From Schistosoma mansoni (Eukaryota; Platyhelminthes; Trematoda; Strigeidida; Schistosomatidae), in the NCBI RefSeq assembly GCF_000237925.1, contig NC_031495.1:3116407-3180406 (forward strand): DNA of 64,000 nt, given 5' to 3'. The notes beneath the pieces were generated by a model. That model saw nothing but the letters and a program-made list of their open reading frames with translations, was not told where the DNA came from and did not search any database. This document shows, one piece after another, positions 24,790 through 37,115 of this stretch. Within the stretch, counting starts at the first letter, position 1. Each line of letters opens with the position of its first letter. The position numbers and the translations under genes are program-made.

Positions 24790-26394
24790 ATGTTAGTCAG
24801 TTTATTCCTACTTATAAGACTAGTTTCTTGTCCAACTGTGTATGCACTCGAGAGCAACCATAGAACAACTGTGGCCAATAACAATGCCAGTGAATTGAGG
24901 TCATCATCAAATCTCCTGAACTGGAGAAACACAATATCACAATGTGTTCGATTGTATACGGGACCAAATGAACTTGGTGATTGGTTTGATATATGTGATA
25001 GTAATGAGCTACTCTCATCCATGTTTGTTTGGAGGGCACAATCGATGTGTACATCTGGAAATACGAATCCAATCAGAACAATATATTGGCTTATATATGA
25101 GTAAGTTTGTCCAATTTTATATGAACCATTGTGAGGTTCATGTTGTGAATGTGTATCTGGCGAGATTTATACTTTTATTCATTAATTCTTTCCTCATGGT
25201 AATAATATGGGCATCCATATGTCTTATATGGTTTGACAATATTGTCAATCACTGAGAAACTTCAATAAACACATCACACATTTCATGAAGTAACGGCACC
25301 GAGTTCATCGAAAAACATTGAAATTTAATAGTTATGCCTATAGTTTGCAATTCATGATACAATCTCAATACACTCTTGTGATGGATTCCTGTACTCTATG
25401 TGGAAAATCTTATATTTGTACACAGACAACACACTGTCTGATGAATTTCATTTTGTTGTATAGAATTAAGAGAGATTAGTTGTCTGGAGACACAAAAATA
25501 ATTTCATGCAGTGATGATGAGACGTGATACACTAGTGTGTATAGTGCTGCATTTTTCACTCGGTCGTCCTTCCAATCAATGTTATTAATTTATTCTCAAA
25601 ATTTGACCGATTGATTCGCTTTAGATATTCCTACAACATGAAGAGTGGAAAGAGTGGTAACTCTGTTTCGAATATTTACGGATTATGGGAGGTAATATGG
25701 CTAATTTTGTGGTGCTTGCATTATCTTTTACCAAAGAAAATGAAAAGAGAATGCGATAATAACCGTCTAAATATTAGTTAATTTTGTTCACGTTCGCTGA
25801 CTTCGTTGGTAACGTAAACACATATGGTTTTCAGAAGAACACGTTATGTGCTTATTCGTGACCAAATGACGGCTTGCAACTGACGGTTTATTTGATCTAC
25901 ACATAGCTGGCATTTATTGAATGAATAAGGTCTATAATAGATCGAGAGCAATTACATTGCACAGAACTATGATGTTTTCGTATCTATAAAGATACTAAAG
26001 TATTTATCATCATGACTAATTTGTGATGTTCATGTATACTTTTGCACGATTTTATCTCTCTTCATCCAGACGATCCCATTTTACAGGACCTTACATACTA
26101 CTCGGTCCCAGTAGATGCATTGATGATATACGTCAGTATAAATTTTTGGCGACTACGTCGATTCTCATCTGTGTAGAAATTGTACGAACGAAACTGGATG
26201 TTCTCGTTTCATGTCAATATCCAAAACAACCGTGGAGGCAATTTTTCCAAGTAAACTGGCATTCTGACAATAAAGTAACATCTAAGCAATCTGTTACAGT
26301 TGGAATGAAATCAGCTGATGAAGTGAAGGCTTCCTCCATGGAAAACATGCATAGTTTGACAGAACTTCAGAAAAACAGTATCAACAATAAATGA
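24790..26394 (+). CDS. Gene B: secreted beta/gamma-crystallin-like protein, 211 aa, two exons
   Basis: Exons 24790-25100 and 26070-26394, with a phase-2 GT-AG intron of 969 bp (donor GTAAGT, acceptor CTTCATCCAG). Residues 1-19 are a signal peptide, then LE and a sequon at N32. Cys52, Cys69 (DICDSN), Cys87, Cys120 and Cys138 sit at exactly the positions found in gene A, and Cys152 lies close to A's Cys150. The second Greek key opens YERSHFTG (Y103, F108, G110), followed by GPSRCIDDI and TTSIL. The tail (about 155-211) is Ser/Lys-rich and unlike that of A. Only the domain is conserved between A and B. The signal AATAAA (26386-26391) overlaps the end of the frame, directly before the TGA. Probably a secreted structural or binding protein; function unknown. 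Confidence 0.82.
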
Positions 26395-27649
26395 TTGCAA
26401 GTACAACTTCTCTTTTTAATTGTTTTCGTCAAATATTCAGGTGCACATGGATATCACTCAACCATGAGGGATCTTCAAATGATGTTTGAAGTTGTTTTAA
26501 ATCAATGGAGGCAAGTAGTTTGACCAGAATCCTTAACATGACGATGGATATTCATTGATGTTTATAACGGATAACAGTTCAATATCCATTGTTAGTGACA
26601 TATATTATTGTAGAAAATGAATGGTAAACACCGTATTTCAAGAATACGTGAATGATGGTGTTCTAAACACTTTGACACTAGTTTGCCAACATTTTATAAG
26701 CCGATATGTAATCATCAAGTTTTGAAAATGTAACTTATCAGTCTCAGTCGTGACGATCAGTAAAATTTGTATCCAGTGTTGCCCAATGTTCCAGTAGACA
26801 GTTGACTGAGGAAGTAGAATGGGTCGTTTTGTAAGAACGTAGTATTTATCCATTCTGTGTTGTAAGTGAACATCCTGTTCTCCAGAGGTGTATCACTTGA
26901 CTTACTATTCGAAATATTATTGTAAATAACGTGCAGTTTTTATATAAATAATGAATGTGTATAGGTTTTCAATGGATCTACAAAATAGCTGTTGTGCATA
27001 ATTCCTTGATGATCAAACACGAATCTCTAAACATACTTTTTGGAAATTGTTCTGTCCAACGTACCTATTACGACTTTTGAGCACGTACACATAGTTTCGA
27101 TTCGTTCGAATAGCTGTGACTATGGCGTTATCAATACGTTCCTTCAAACCAGTTTGTATTACTCAGTCGATTACTGAAAGTACCAGCTGTCCAAGTGCCA
27201 TTTTCAAACGAGTGAAAATAGGTGGGTTTGATAGACTTCTTATGTTCACACAGCTTTCAGCGGAATAAGGCATTTCGAAGTTTATCTTTAAATTACATTA
27301 CATTACTAAGTAACCAGTCTCACATCTTTAATTGTATGTGCCCTCTGAAAACATTTTGAAAACTTTCATAAGGTGGAAAACTAGTTAATCTATTTATTTG
27401 GACTATGAATTGTGACGATGAAATAGTACTATAAACTTTGGTTTCTGACTCCTATTCAGCCTCCGTGTCAACCTTTTTTATGTAGTATTTGTAGCCAGTG
27501 AGGTGCCTTGAAGCGGAACAAAATTACTTATGCTACAGATTCTATTGTTCTTTATGGAAAAACAAATTTCATCCACATTTAAAATCAAGTGACTAGCAGC
27601 TGATTGCTACTGACTTCTAACAAGTAGTTAACTCTAAAAATATTGAAAA

Positions 27650-29060
27650 ATTATGCGACCGATTTATGTGGGACATCTTGATCAATGTACTTAGCTTATT
27701 AACTGGTTTTCACCATATCAACAGATTTTATTTTAATCATGCAGGACAGCATTGTAAATTCTAGATGATAATGACAAATGCTTACTTTCATCGAAGTGAA
27801 ACTCTAATGTGAGATTTAGGTGAGACTGTTGCTTTGTTAATTAGAAATTCAATGTCGATTAGTTATGAAGGCAGTACATTCATTCTGCCTACGACTCGTA
27901 ACCTAAATGATTTGAATGCAAGTATTTCATTGATTATTCACTGCCTCTATGCTACGGTCTGGCGTCAATCGTTTCCTTAACTATGTACATATTATGGAAT
28001 GTATTGACGACCCTCTATGCATTCTATGTACTGAGGAAACATATACTTGGGTCTGTGTGCATCATTACATATATTGTAGTGAACAGAAAACTGGTTGGGG
28101 ACAATAGATTGTATTTAAGCAAAAATTACAGACTATCTCAATAAATTCTGAAAACCATACAATGGACAGTCAATTTGCAAATTAACAACCAATAGTCTCA
28201 ATCCTCACTGTTTCTTCTCTAATTCCAATGTTCGTGCATTTTCCTACCGATTGCGCTTCGTTTCAGTTCTTTCCTCTTCGGTCTTCTGCCAAAATACATT
28301 CTATGTCTGACCAACACTATATACTACTTATATAGATATAAGTAGATCACACCACAATATGAGTACTATGGAATGTGGCCGTTTGCTTCTTACTGTGTAA
28401 AGTTGAATCGAAGTCCCTACCTTCACAAAACTTATATGGAAGTGAACCGCTTACGTGTCCGTTTGCATTGGTTTCTCCAATGCTTAAGTCTTACAAGTCC
28501 TTACAATAGCTCCTTTCTGTTCCCGAAGGTTGATCAACATTTCTACTTGTTCGGGTGTGTAATAAGTATGGAAATCGAAATCCATAATATCCAAAACGGT
28601 TACAATAACCAACTACATTTCGTCTAGTATACAATTTGTAGTTATGTATTCCTCCACTTCAGTAACTTTCATGTTGCCCTCCATTGATTTGTATTAATGT
28701 CAGTTTTCGTTGTGTCAAATGTTTCTTTCCAGGGACCATATATATGTAGTAAATTGATACGTGATAGCAAACAAACAACATATTCCACTCAAGTTCAAAA
28801 TCATTTAACAAGATTGACCTCTAGTAATCTTGACCAGAATGGGTCAGGTCGTGATATCAGTGATCGATTACTAAGTAGTTGAAATTGTGAAATGATATTA
28901 GTGATTTAGTGTTTCATGTGACAGACAATGATCAACAAGCAGTCAATTTGTCATGTGTATCTGGTGGAAATCATTGCATTCTGTTTTGAAGAAGACGTGA
29001 TAATTAGCAACTTATTTATATTCAACATTGACATTTCGTTGCAAAACTATAACCAACTTC
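27650..29060 (+). repeat. Direct segmental repeat (partner of 10490-14680)
   Basis: Matches 10490-10760 and then 13290-14680, skipping about 2.5 kb present in the first copy. It preserves the empty target site of the solo LTR of 13778-14136 near 28500. Confidence 0.75.
28075..28351 (+). mobile_element. LTR-like repeat, second family
   Basis: Begins TGTAGTGAACA and ends ATCACA. Related copies lie at 41832-42134 (+) and 47371-47669 (-), sharing words such as GGGGACAAT and CCAAAATACATTCTAT. The corresponding place in the segmental copy near 13480 lacks it. No target repeat is clear. Solo fossil; family not assigned. Confidence 0.5.
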
Positions 29061-29089
29061 AAACTATTCCAAGGAGTCAAATTACAGAT

Positions 29090-29335
29090 CAGAGGGGATT
29101 TTGTGGAGAATTTAGTATTTTCACAGTTGAAATCATCCGTCAATTGAAGCTAGACCACCATGGAAAACCTGGAAGCACTGGACGGCCGTTTCGTCCTATT
29201 ATGGGACTCCTCAGCAGTGCTCATCCACGATCCCGCACTCGCGAGATCCGAACCCAGGACCCACCAGTCTCGAGCCAGAGCTCTTAACGGACAGACCACT
29301 GAGCCGGCATCCGACCGTGTTAATGTCTAACTTCA
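29090..29335 (-). repeat. Hammerhead beta repeat
   Basis: On the minus strand a tRNA-like head (A box CTCAGTGGTC, B box near GGTTCG) is followed by a hammerhead core at 29176-29219. That core has a CTGAGGAG box, helix II closing TCC/GGA, a GAAA box, helix III CGGCCG, and a GTC cleavage triplet, all closed by helix I CACTG/CAGTG. It ends in the family's tail (CTCCACAAAA...). A truncated tRNA-like head of the same family in plus orientation follows at 29381-29445. Confidence 0.8.
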
Positions 29336-30185
29336 ACTAATCCACTATTTTGAGCGACCGTTCACCAATTGTCTTCAGTGAGTCTATCGGTTAAGGTCTC
29401 TGGCTTGAGACTGGTAGGTCCTGGGTTCGAATCTCGCGAATCAAATTACACAAACAGTATGATAATATTTCTTGTTGTAGCCTAATATGTCGAAAATGTG
29501 TACTTCTGACGTCTCGTAACAGTATAATTCACTTCTTCACCGTATATAAATAACCGAATTAAACAAACACAATTTTAATTAATGTAAACGAAACAATGCA
29601 TAGTCTTTTTGGTGCAACCAAAATCGTAAAAGTTCTGAATATTTCAATGTCAAGTTAATCTTGATCAAGGTGAATTTGAATGACTTGTTACTCTATTGAT
29701 TTGTGTGTCGGGAATTGGGTATGAGAAATGTATGTATTAGTACAATCCAGTAGTGAAGTTGAAACTAGGTGTGTGTGTGTAGACTGTGTGGAAGATAAAT
29801 AAGGCCAGATATGGTTGTTTGGACAAATAGTCCAGGTTAGATGAATATTCTGGCTTTCTTTTCTATTGACGGGAGAATAATTTAAAATTATGTGGAACAC
29901 TTCAGCTACTCGCCTCACGTTGTATTTGGAAAAGACCTTCTGAAATATTTCGATTATCATCAATTTCGGGATCTTTGAAAACAGCATATACTGTTATTGC
30001 TGATTTAACTTTTAGCCTTTTCAACAATCTTTCACCTCATTTGAATGTAAAAAAGAATATATTCTCCGCATAACGGAACCCGATGATCTAAGATGTTATT
30101 AATAACCCTCTACCCATTGCTCAATTTATTTGAAACTATCAAGTCCAACCTTGGCACTAATATTTTAAACTCTATGTTGATTTGA

Positions 30186-30430
30186 AGGGGTTTTTGTGGA
30201 TATTTCACTATTTTCATAATTGAAGGTAGACCGCCATGGAAAACCTGGGAGCACTGGACTGCCGTCCTATTATGTGATCCAGCACCTACCAGCTTCTCGC
30301 CGGAGCACTTCGAATCTGGCGGGTGCGGGATCGTGGATGGGCACTGCTGAGGAGTCCCATAATAGGACGAAACGGCCGTCCGGTGCTTCCAGGTTTTCCA
30401 TAGTGATCTAGCTTCAATTGACTCATGATT
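30186..30430. repeat. Two hammerhead beta repeats head to head
   Basis: A minus-strand copy (30186 to about 30300) meets a plus-strand copy (about 30300-30430) whose hammerhead at 30342-30385 has all core boxes and helix I CACTG/CGGTG. The tRNA-like heads are mostly lost at the join, leaving a palindrome-like pair in the spacer of the large inverted duplication. Confidence 0.75.
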
Positions 30431-33400
30431 TCTATGTTGATTTGTCTAATAAGTGCATAATGAATGATTTTACATAGATGCATGATCTCCATCAACTGGT
30501 TAATCAAAGTGATTCCACAAATAATTGATGGTGATCATGAGAACTCATAGAAGTTCAGCATATCAATCAACTTGTGTTTTCAGGAAACATATGTGCTAGA
30601 GTGAAATGCGTATTAAAAAGAAATGAATACACTCTTTTATTGATTACCACTTTTTCTTTTCATACCATACTACTTGTTATTCTTCAGTAGATCAAGTTAT
30701 CATCAATCAATTTGAAGTCTTTTCCTCTGATTTCTCTGTTAAAATGAACTGCTTATCCTAAACATTGTCGATTTTTCAAAAGTTTTGAACCAATTTATTG
30801 TTTGTAGTTGTATTGCTTCCCTCTTTTAATTGTTTACTCCTTTTGAATTATTTTACTCATCAGAAATTTGTTTTAAACAGCTTGTCTATTTCAAATTGAT
30901 TCACTCCATTGACTACTAATACGTTTCTTACTCCCTCGAGACAATGAGACAGAAGACCGAACAACTGGGATTTTAAGACACTTGAATCTTCATTAGTGAA
31001 TTGAGAGAGTCTTCATGGTCGATTCGTCCATTGCAATCTTTTCATTTAGCCACATTATCCCATATAAAACATAGTCATGTCATCACTGTTATCTTATCCT
31101 TTACTTGACTCTTTTACAAGTAGGATGAATCGGGTAGGCAGTTTACGTGGTGGACTAAACTGTTTTCATCCTGTATTATTAAGCATTCACTGATCAACTT
31201 GGAAGTGGGACTTGTGGATTTTGAGTATCGACATGAGAGGCTGATTGTAGCCAAAAAATAATTTAGGAAAACGTTTATCGTTTATATTACACACAGGTAG
31301 CGGATCAACTTTGATGGATTTTATTCAAGATAACAGATGAAAGTGATTAGCCTTATGAGTATTATCCTAATTGAGTTCAAGATTCTGAATTACGTCTGAG
31401 TTTGTAAAACACTCCGTTATTGACTGACTTGACGAATGACTCAGTGACTGATCGTGGATACGCAACAGTTGTAGGTCACGAAACATTGGATAGATGTTTG
31501 TTCTGGCAAATTTTATATAGGACCATGTGCGGTGAAGTCCCTTGAAGTCTTAGGTTATTCTGTGAAGAGCACTGTACCTGCATTTCACCCTAATTAACGT
31601 CAACTTTGATTTATAATTATCTGTCACTGTCCATAAGTATGACTGCAATAAGTGAATGTGAACAGAACAGTGATTTTGATATTTGAATGTTTGGAATTAG
31701 CGTAGGATAACATTCTCCCTTCTAAAATGGTAACCAGATATTTGAAGTTAAAGCGAGTTGGTGACATTGAGTAAAAGTGACCCATATCGGTCGACGCTGT
31801 GATGATAACAGGTTATCTGTGGTCGTGGTTTCAATGATGGAAGTCTTGCAACATCCATATTCGTGCCTAATTACCACCAACCATTTCGTTATGATAGACC
31901 AAAATGTATCTATCTACATTATGATGTCAGTTATGTGGATGTGAAATATTGGACTGTGTATGAGTGATTTTCTATTATTCACTCAGTTTCATAATACGTT
32001 GCACAGTGTGTCTCTCATGAATAACCTGTTTTGTTACCAGCAAGCAGTATTAGGCAAATTTGATTGTAATGCAATACCGATGGGGATCAAGAAACAACTT
32101 TAAAATTGGGGTGTAAATATAGAACTAATTACATCGTTTCCCCCCTCGTCGCTACTAATTTCAATAAGGAAAACGTATTGCAATTCTTAAGAAACGTTAG
32201 ACAAGTGAGTAATTCACTCATGTCCCGTTGTAGATGCTTAACTTCTATACGAGTACTAAAACAATTGGTGGTTCCAGTATTGCTTAACTGTGACGTGCAT
32301 TAACGAAACAAGTCAATTTGAAGAGAGTATTTTCACACATCTGTGAGAGGACTTGTACTCTCTAGAACAAATATTTGAGTACTGATGATTAGTTTCCATT
32401 CAGCTTCATGGTGGTCATCAAAAGAGTACAGGTCAAAGAGGTGGAAGGCATTTTGGTCGTATATGTTTTCTTGAACAGACCAAACGAAAGATATAAATCA
32501 AAGTGAATCGAAGTCATGCGGATAAGTTTATCTATTATATACAAGATAAAAGAAATGACGCGAAATCAGTGCAAGCTATACTACCTTGTGGTCCACTGTA
32601 TTTTAAACTCATCCATCTTTGATATTTTCTGATTGACTGGGAGGAGACAAATGTTGCTCAGAGTCGTTAGAATTCAATATTCATATCGTGACCTCAACAT
32701 TGCTTTCTTGATCCTGAATAGCTCAGCACCATAACTAAACATGAATGCATTTTTAGAAGAATAGGAATAAGTAATAGAGACGATCTGATTAAGTTTATAG
32801 TTCTATTTTATAGTCACAGTTCATAGTTCAAATAAACACATTAACTACCGTTTTCCACATTATGAAAGTTTTCAAAATGTTTTCAGAGGGCACATACAAA
32901 TAAAGATGTCGGATTGGTTAGTTAGTATTGTAATGTAATTCAAAGACAAACTTCGAAATGCCTTATTCCGCTGAAAGCTGTGTGAACATAAGAAGTCTAT
33001 CAAACCCACCTATTTTCACTCGTTTGAAAATGGCACTTGGATAGCTGGTACTTTCAGTAATCGACTGAGTAATACAAACTGGTTTGAAGGAACGTATTGA
33101 TAACGCCATAGTCACAGCTATTCGAACGAATCGAAACTATGTGTACGTGCTCAAAAGTCGTAATAGGTACGTTGGACAGAACAATTTCCAAAAAGTATGT
33201 TTAGAGATTCGTGTTTGATCATCAAGGAATTATGCACAACAGCTATTTTGTAGATCCATTGAAAACCTATACACATTCATTATTTATATAAAAACTGCAC
33301 GTTATTTACAATAATATTTCGAATAGTAAGTCAAGTGATACACCTCTGGAGAACAGGATGTTCACTTACAACACAGAATGGATAAATACTACGTTCTTAC

Positions 33401-33836
33401 AAAACGACCCATTCTACTTCCTCAGTCAACTGTCTACTGGAACATTGGGCAACACTGGATACAAATTTTACTGATCGTCACGACTGAGACTGATAAGTTA
33501 CATTTTCAAAACTTGATGATTACATATCGGCTTATAAAATGTTGGCAAACTAGTGTCAAAGTGTTTAGAACACCATCATTCACGTATTCTTGAAATACGG
33601 TGTTTACCATTCATTTTCTACAATAATATATGTCACTAACAATGGATATTGAACTGTTATCCGTTATAAACATCAATGAATATCCATCGTCATGTTAAGG
33701 ATTCTGGTCAAACTACTTGCCTCCATTGATTTAAAACAACTTCAAACATCATTTGAAGATCCCTCATGGTTGAGTGATATCCATGTGCACCTGAATATTT
33801 GACGAAAACAATTAAAAAGAGAAGTTGTACTTGCAA

Positions 33837-35441
33837 TCATTTATTGTTGATACTGTTTTTCTGAAGTTCTGTCAAACTATGCATGTTTTCCATGGAGGAA
33901 GCCTTCACTTCATCAGCTGATTTCATTCCAACTGTAACAGATTGCTTAGATGTTACTTTATTGTCAGAATGCCAGTTTACTTGGAAAAATTGCCTCCACG
34001 GTTGTTTTGGATATTGACATGAAACGAGAACATCCAGTTTCGTTCGTACAATTTCTACACAGATGAGAATCGACGTAGTCGCCAAAAATTTATACTGACG
34101 TATATCATCAATGCATCTACTGGGACCGAGTAGTATGTAAGGTCCTGTAAAATGGGATCGTCTGGATGAAGAGAGATAAAATCGTGCAAAAGTATACATG
34201 AACATCACAAATTAGTCATGATGATAAATACTTTAGTATCTTTATAGATACGAAAACATCATAGTTCTGTGCAATGTAATTGCTCTCGATCTATTATAGA
34301 CCTTATTCATTCAATAAATGCCAGCTATGTGTAGATCAAATAAACCGTCAGTTGCAAGCCGTCATTTGGTCACGAATAAGCACATAACGTGTTCTTCTGA
34401 AAACCATATGTGTTTACGTTACCAACGAAGTCAGCGAACGTGAACAAAATTAACTAATATTTAGACGGTTATTATCGCATTCTCTTTTCATTTTCTTTGG
34501 TAAAAGATAATGCAAGCACCACAAAATTAGCCATATTACCTCCCATAATCCGTAAATATTCGAAACAGAGTTACCACTCTTTCCACTCTTCATGTTGTAG
34601 GAATATCTAAAGCGAATCAATCGGTCAAATTTCGGGAATAAATTAATAACATTGATTGGAAGGACGACCGAGTGAAAAATGCAGCACTATACACACTAGT
34701 GTATCACGTCTCATCATCACTGCATGAAATTATTTTTGTGTCTCCAGACAACTAATCTCTCTTAATTCTATACAACAAAATGAAATTCATCAGACAGTGT
34801 GTTGTCTGTGTACAAATATAAGATTTTCCACATAGAGTACAGGAATCCATCACAAGAGTGTATTGAGATTGTATCATGAATTGCAAACTATAGGCATAAC
34901 TATTAAATTTCAATGTTTTTCGATGAACTCGGTGCCGTTACTTCATGAAATGTGTGATGTGTTTATTGAAGTTTCTCAGTGATTGACAATATTGTCAAAC
35001 CATATAAGACATATGGATGCCCATATTATTACCATGAGGAAAGAATTAATGAATAAAAGTATAAATCTCGCCAGATACACATTCACAACATGAACCTCAC
35101 AATGGTTCATATAAAATTGGACAAACTTACTCATATATAAGCCAATATATTGTTCTGATTGGATTCGTATTTCCAGATGTACACATCGATTGTGCCCTCC
35201 AAACAAACATGGATGAGAGTAGCTCATTACTATCACATATATCAAACCAATCACCAAGTTCATTTGGTCCCGTATACAATCGAACACATTGTGATATTGT
35301 GTTTCTCCAGTTCAGGAGATTTGATGATGACCTCAATTCACTGGCATTGTTATTGGCCACAGTTGTTCTATGGTTGCTCTCGAGTGCATACACAGTTGGA
35401 CAAGAAACTAGTCTTATAAGTAGGAATAAACTGACTAACAT
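33837..35441 (-). CDS. Gene B': second copy of gene B, 211 aa, two exons
   Basis: Exon 1 is 35131-35441 and exon 2 is 33837-34161 on the minus strand, the exact mirror of gene B. The predicted protein is identical, with the same TATA box (35475-35484), phase-2 splice sites, signal peptide, six mature cysteines and Y-x4-F-x-G at residues 103-110. The two copies are divergent neighbours facing inward across the spacer, with 3' ends about 7.4 kb apart. Identity this high means a recent duplication, gene conversion, or an assembly duplication of one locus; sequence alone does not decide which. Confidence 0.8.
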
Positions 35442-35789
35442 TATTTGTCTGTTTAATCATGGAAGCATAAATGGGTTTATATAATCCACATCACAGTAGG
35501 TTGAGAAGTCGCATTGCATCAACCATTTTAAAATAGAACATGTGACGTGGAGAATATTTAGTCTGTAAGAAATGATGTGTCAACGGATCACATGTATGAC
35601 ATTTTCTAAGTCCGGGATATTGTCATTACGTAATTAGTCAGATTTGAATACGCAAATTTGTGAAGTAATAATCTTCAACTCAACACTGACTTCAAACTTC
35701 AACATTTTCAAATCAAACTATTAACACCTATTTAATTTGTGAACCATGAATTATCCTACAATGGAAATGGAACGTGAACTTGACGCACG

Positions 35790-36451
35790 GTGATTAGCTC
35801 TCAGTTTTATCAGTGAGATCGAACATGTACACAAACTTGTGGTATTGGGAGAAAATCCTATGGAGTGAGACCTAATAAGGTTGGTAAGGTTAGTTGTATT
35901 GACATGAATAATGGATGTGTTATTGGTAGGCGAAGTTTTGTCACGGAATACGTTCGAGTTTCGTCAACACCATTCAAATATTCTCTAGACAAATTCAAAG
36001 TATGAAGTATGTGATCAAACTTATCCAAAATGCTTGTTTGTGTTATGTAGTTAGTATGACCGATTGATCTGAGATAATGTGTGGGAACCGATTACGTCTG
36101 AAGTGAATTCGTGAGGTGTCAAGTAACACTTATCTGTTACTTTTCGAAATTCGTCTGACTAAACTTGACTAATCCACATATCATTCATTCGGTAGAGGAA
36201 TATTTTATGTTGTCCACATTGATTGTACACTGTTATTACCATACAAGAAATGTCACCCAGTATATAATCATGACTTCATCAACAACACTGAGCTTTCTCT
36301 CACCAGATCAGTATCGATATGATTAGTGCTTCCTAATCAGTCGAATAATATAGTTTAATTCTGAATGACTTCAGATTCCGATGGTTCATCGATTGGATTG
36401 ATAAAACAACTTGGTTGATCGGTCATTCATTGTCTACTGATTTTCTGAAAT
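35790..36451 (-). repeat. Cluster repeat R, copy 4
   Basis: Mirror of copy 3. Also very close to copy 2 (15961-16610) in the same orientation. Confidence 0.85.
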
Positions 36452-36480
36452 ATCTTAGTACTCTTCGAATCCTCTCGACA

Positions 36481-36680
36481 NNNNNNNNNNNNNNNNNNNN
36501 NNNNNNNNNNNNNNNNNNNNNNNNNNNNNNNNNNNNNNNNNNNNNNNNNNNNNNNNNNNNNNNNNNNNNNNNNNNNNNNNNNNNNNNNNNNNNNNNNNNN
36601 NNNNNNNNNNNNNNNNNNNNNNNNNNNNNNNNNNNNNNNNNNNNNNNNNNNNNNNNNNNNNNNNNNNNNNNNNNNNNNNN
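36481..36680. other. Assembly gap, 200 N
   Basis: Exactly 200 N, so a placeholder length. It stands where the left arm has gene A exon 2 and its intron (21691-23750). The 175 bases after it (36681-36855) do not match the left arm. Confidence 0.99.
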
Positions 36681-37115
36681 ATTTGAATCTCAAGGTCTTT
36701 GGGGGGAAGATAAAGAGTGTATTCACCTATGCCATTGTGTTCGATTCTGAGATTGAACTCATTGGTTTATGTCTAAAAAATAATACCGAGACAATGATAG
36801 TGTTTCGAGATGGTGGAGAACATTTGATCCTGAGGTGGATGAGTTTGATGGAGCATCCTGAAATTCAATCTATTCGTATCATTGCTCAGTCATATTCCAA
36901 AGTGTTTAGAAATGAGTAGTGGCTATTCCATTTACTCACAACCTTGATTTGTCGAACGACTATTATCGAAACATTACATTTCAGCTTAATTTGGTGTCCA
37001 ATTTATCTTACCAATAATGTTCAGACAACACTTGTCACCACCTATGAGACTCACAAGAAACTTTCAGTATACAAATTTCGTAAAAAGAATAGTTATGTTA
37101 TTTGTAGAAACTTAC

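Larger units (their letters stand above)
17798..27381 (+). repeat. Left arm of a large inverted duplication
   Basis: Pairs with 32850-40723 on the other strand. For 23751-27381 a base at x pairs with 60231-x; for about 20950-21690 it pairs with 58546-x. Inner tracts are almost identical (two mismatches noticed near 25600, and identical translations on both strands). About 20580-20940 and the region outward of it drop to roughly 90% by eye. The two arms differ by a segment of about 0.9 kb (about 19610-20515, left only) and by the MITE-like insertion on the right. Left 21691-23750 has no counterpart because the right arm has a gap there. Confidence 0.9.
27382..32849. other. Spacer between the arms of the large inverted duplication
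   Basis: About 5.5 kb with no gene seen. 27650-29060 is the direct copy of 10490-14680. 29090-30430 holds hammerhead beta repeats. 30431-32849 has nothing I recognise; its short frames (32106-32303, for example) look random. Confidence 0.6.

Noticed and set aside
24747-25072. Minus-strand frames opposite gene B exon 1 (and mirrored opposite B')
   Set aside because: Shadows of the real exon, with no features of their own.
36415-36750. Long open frames across the N runs (also 40486-41023)
   Set aside because: They are translated from N, so the open length means nothing.
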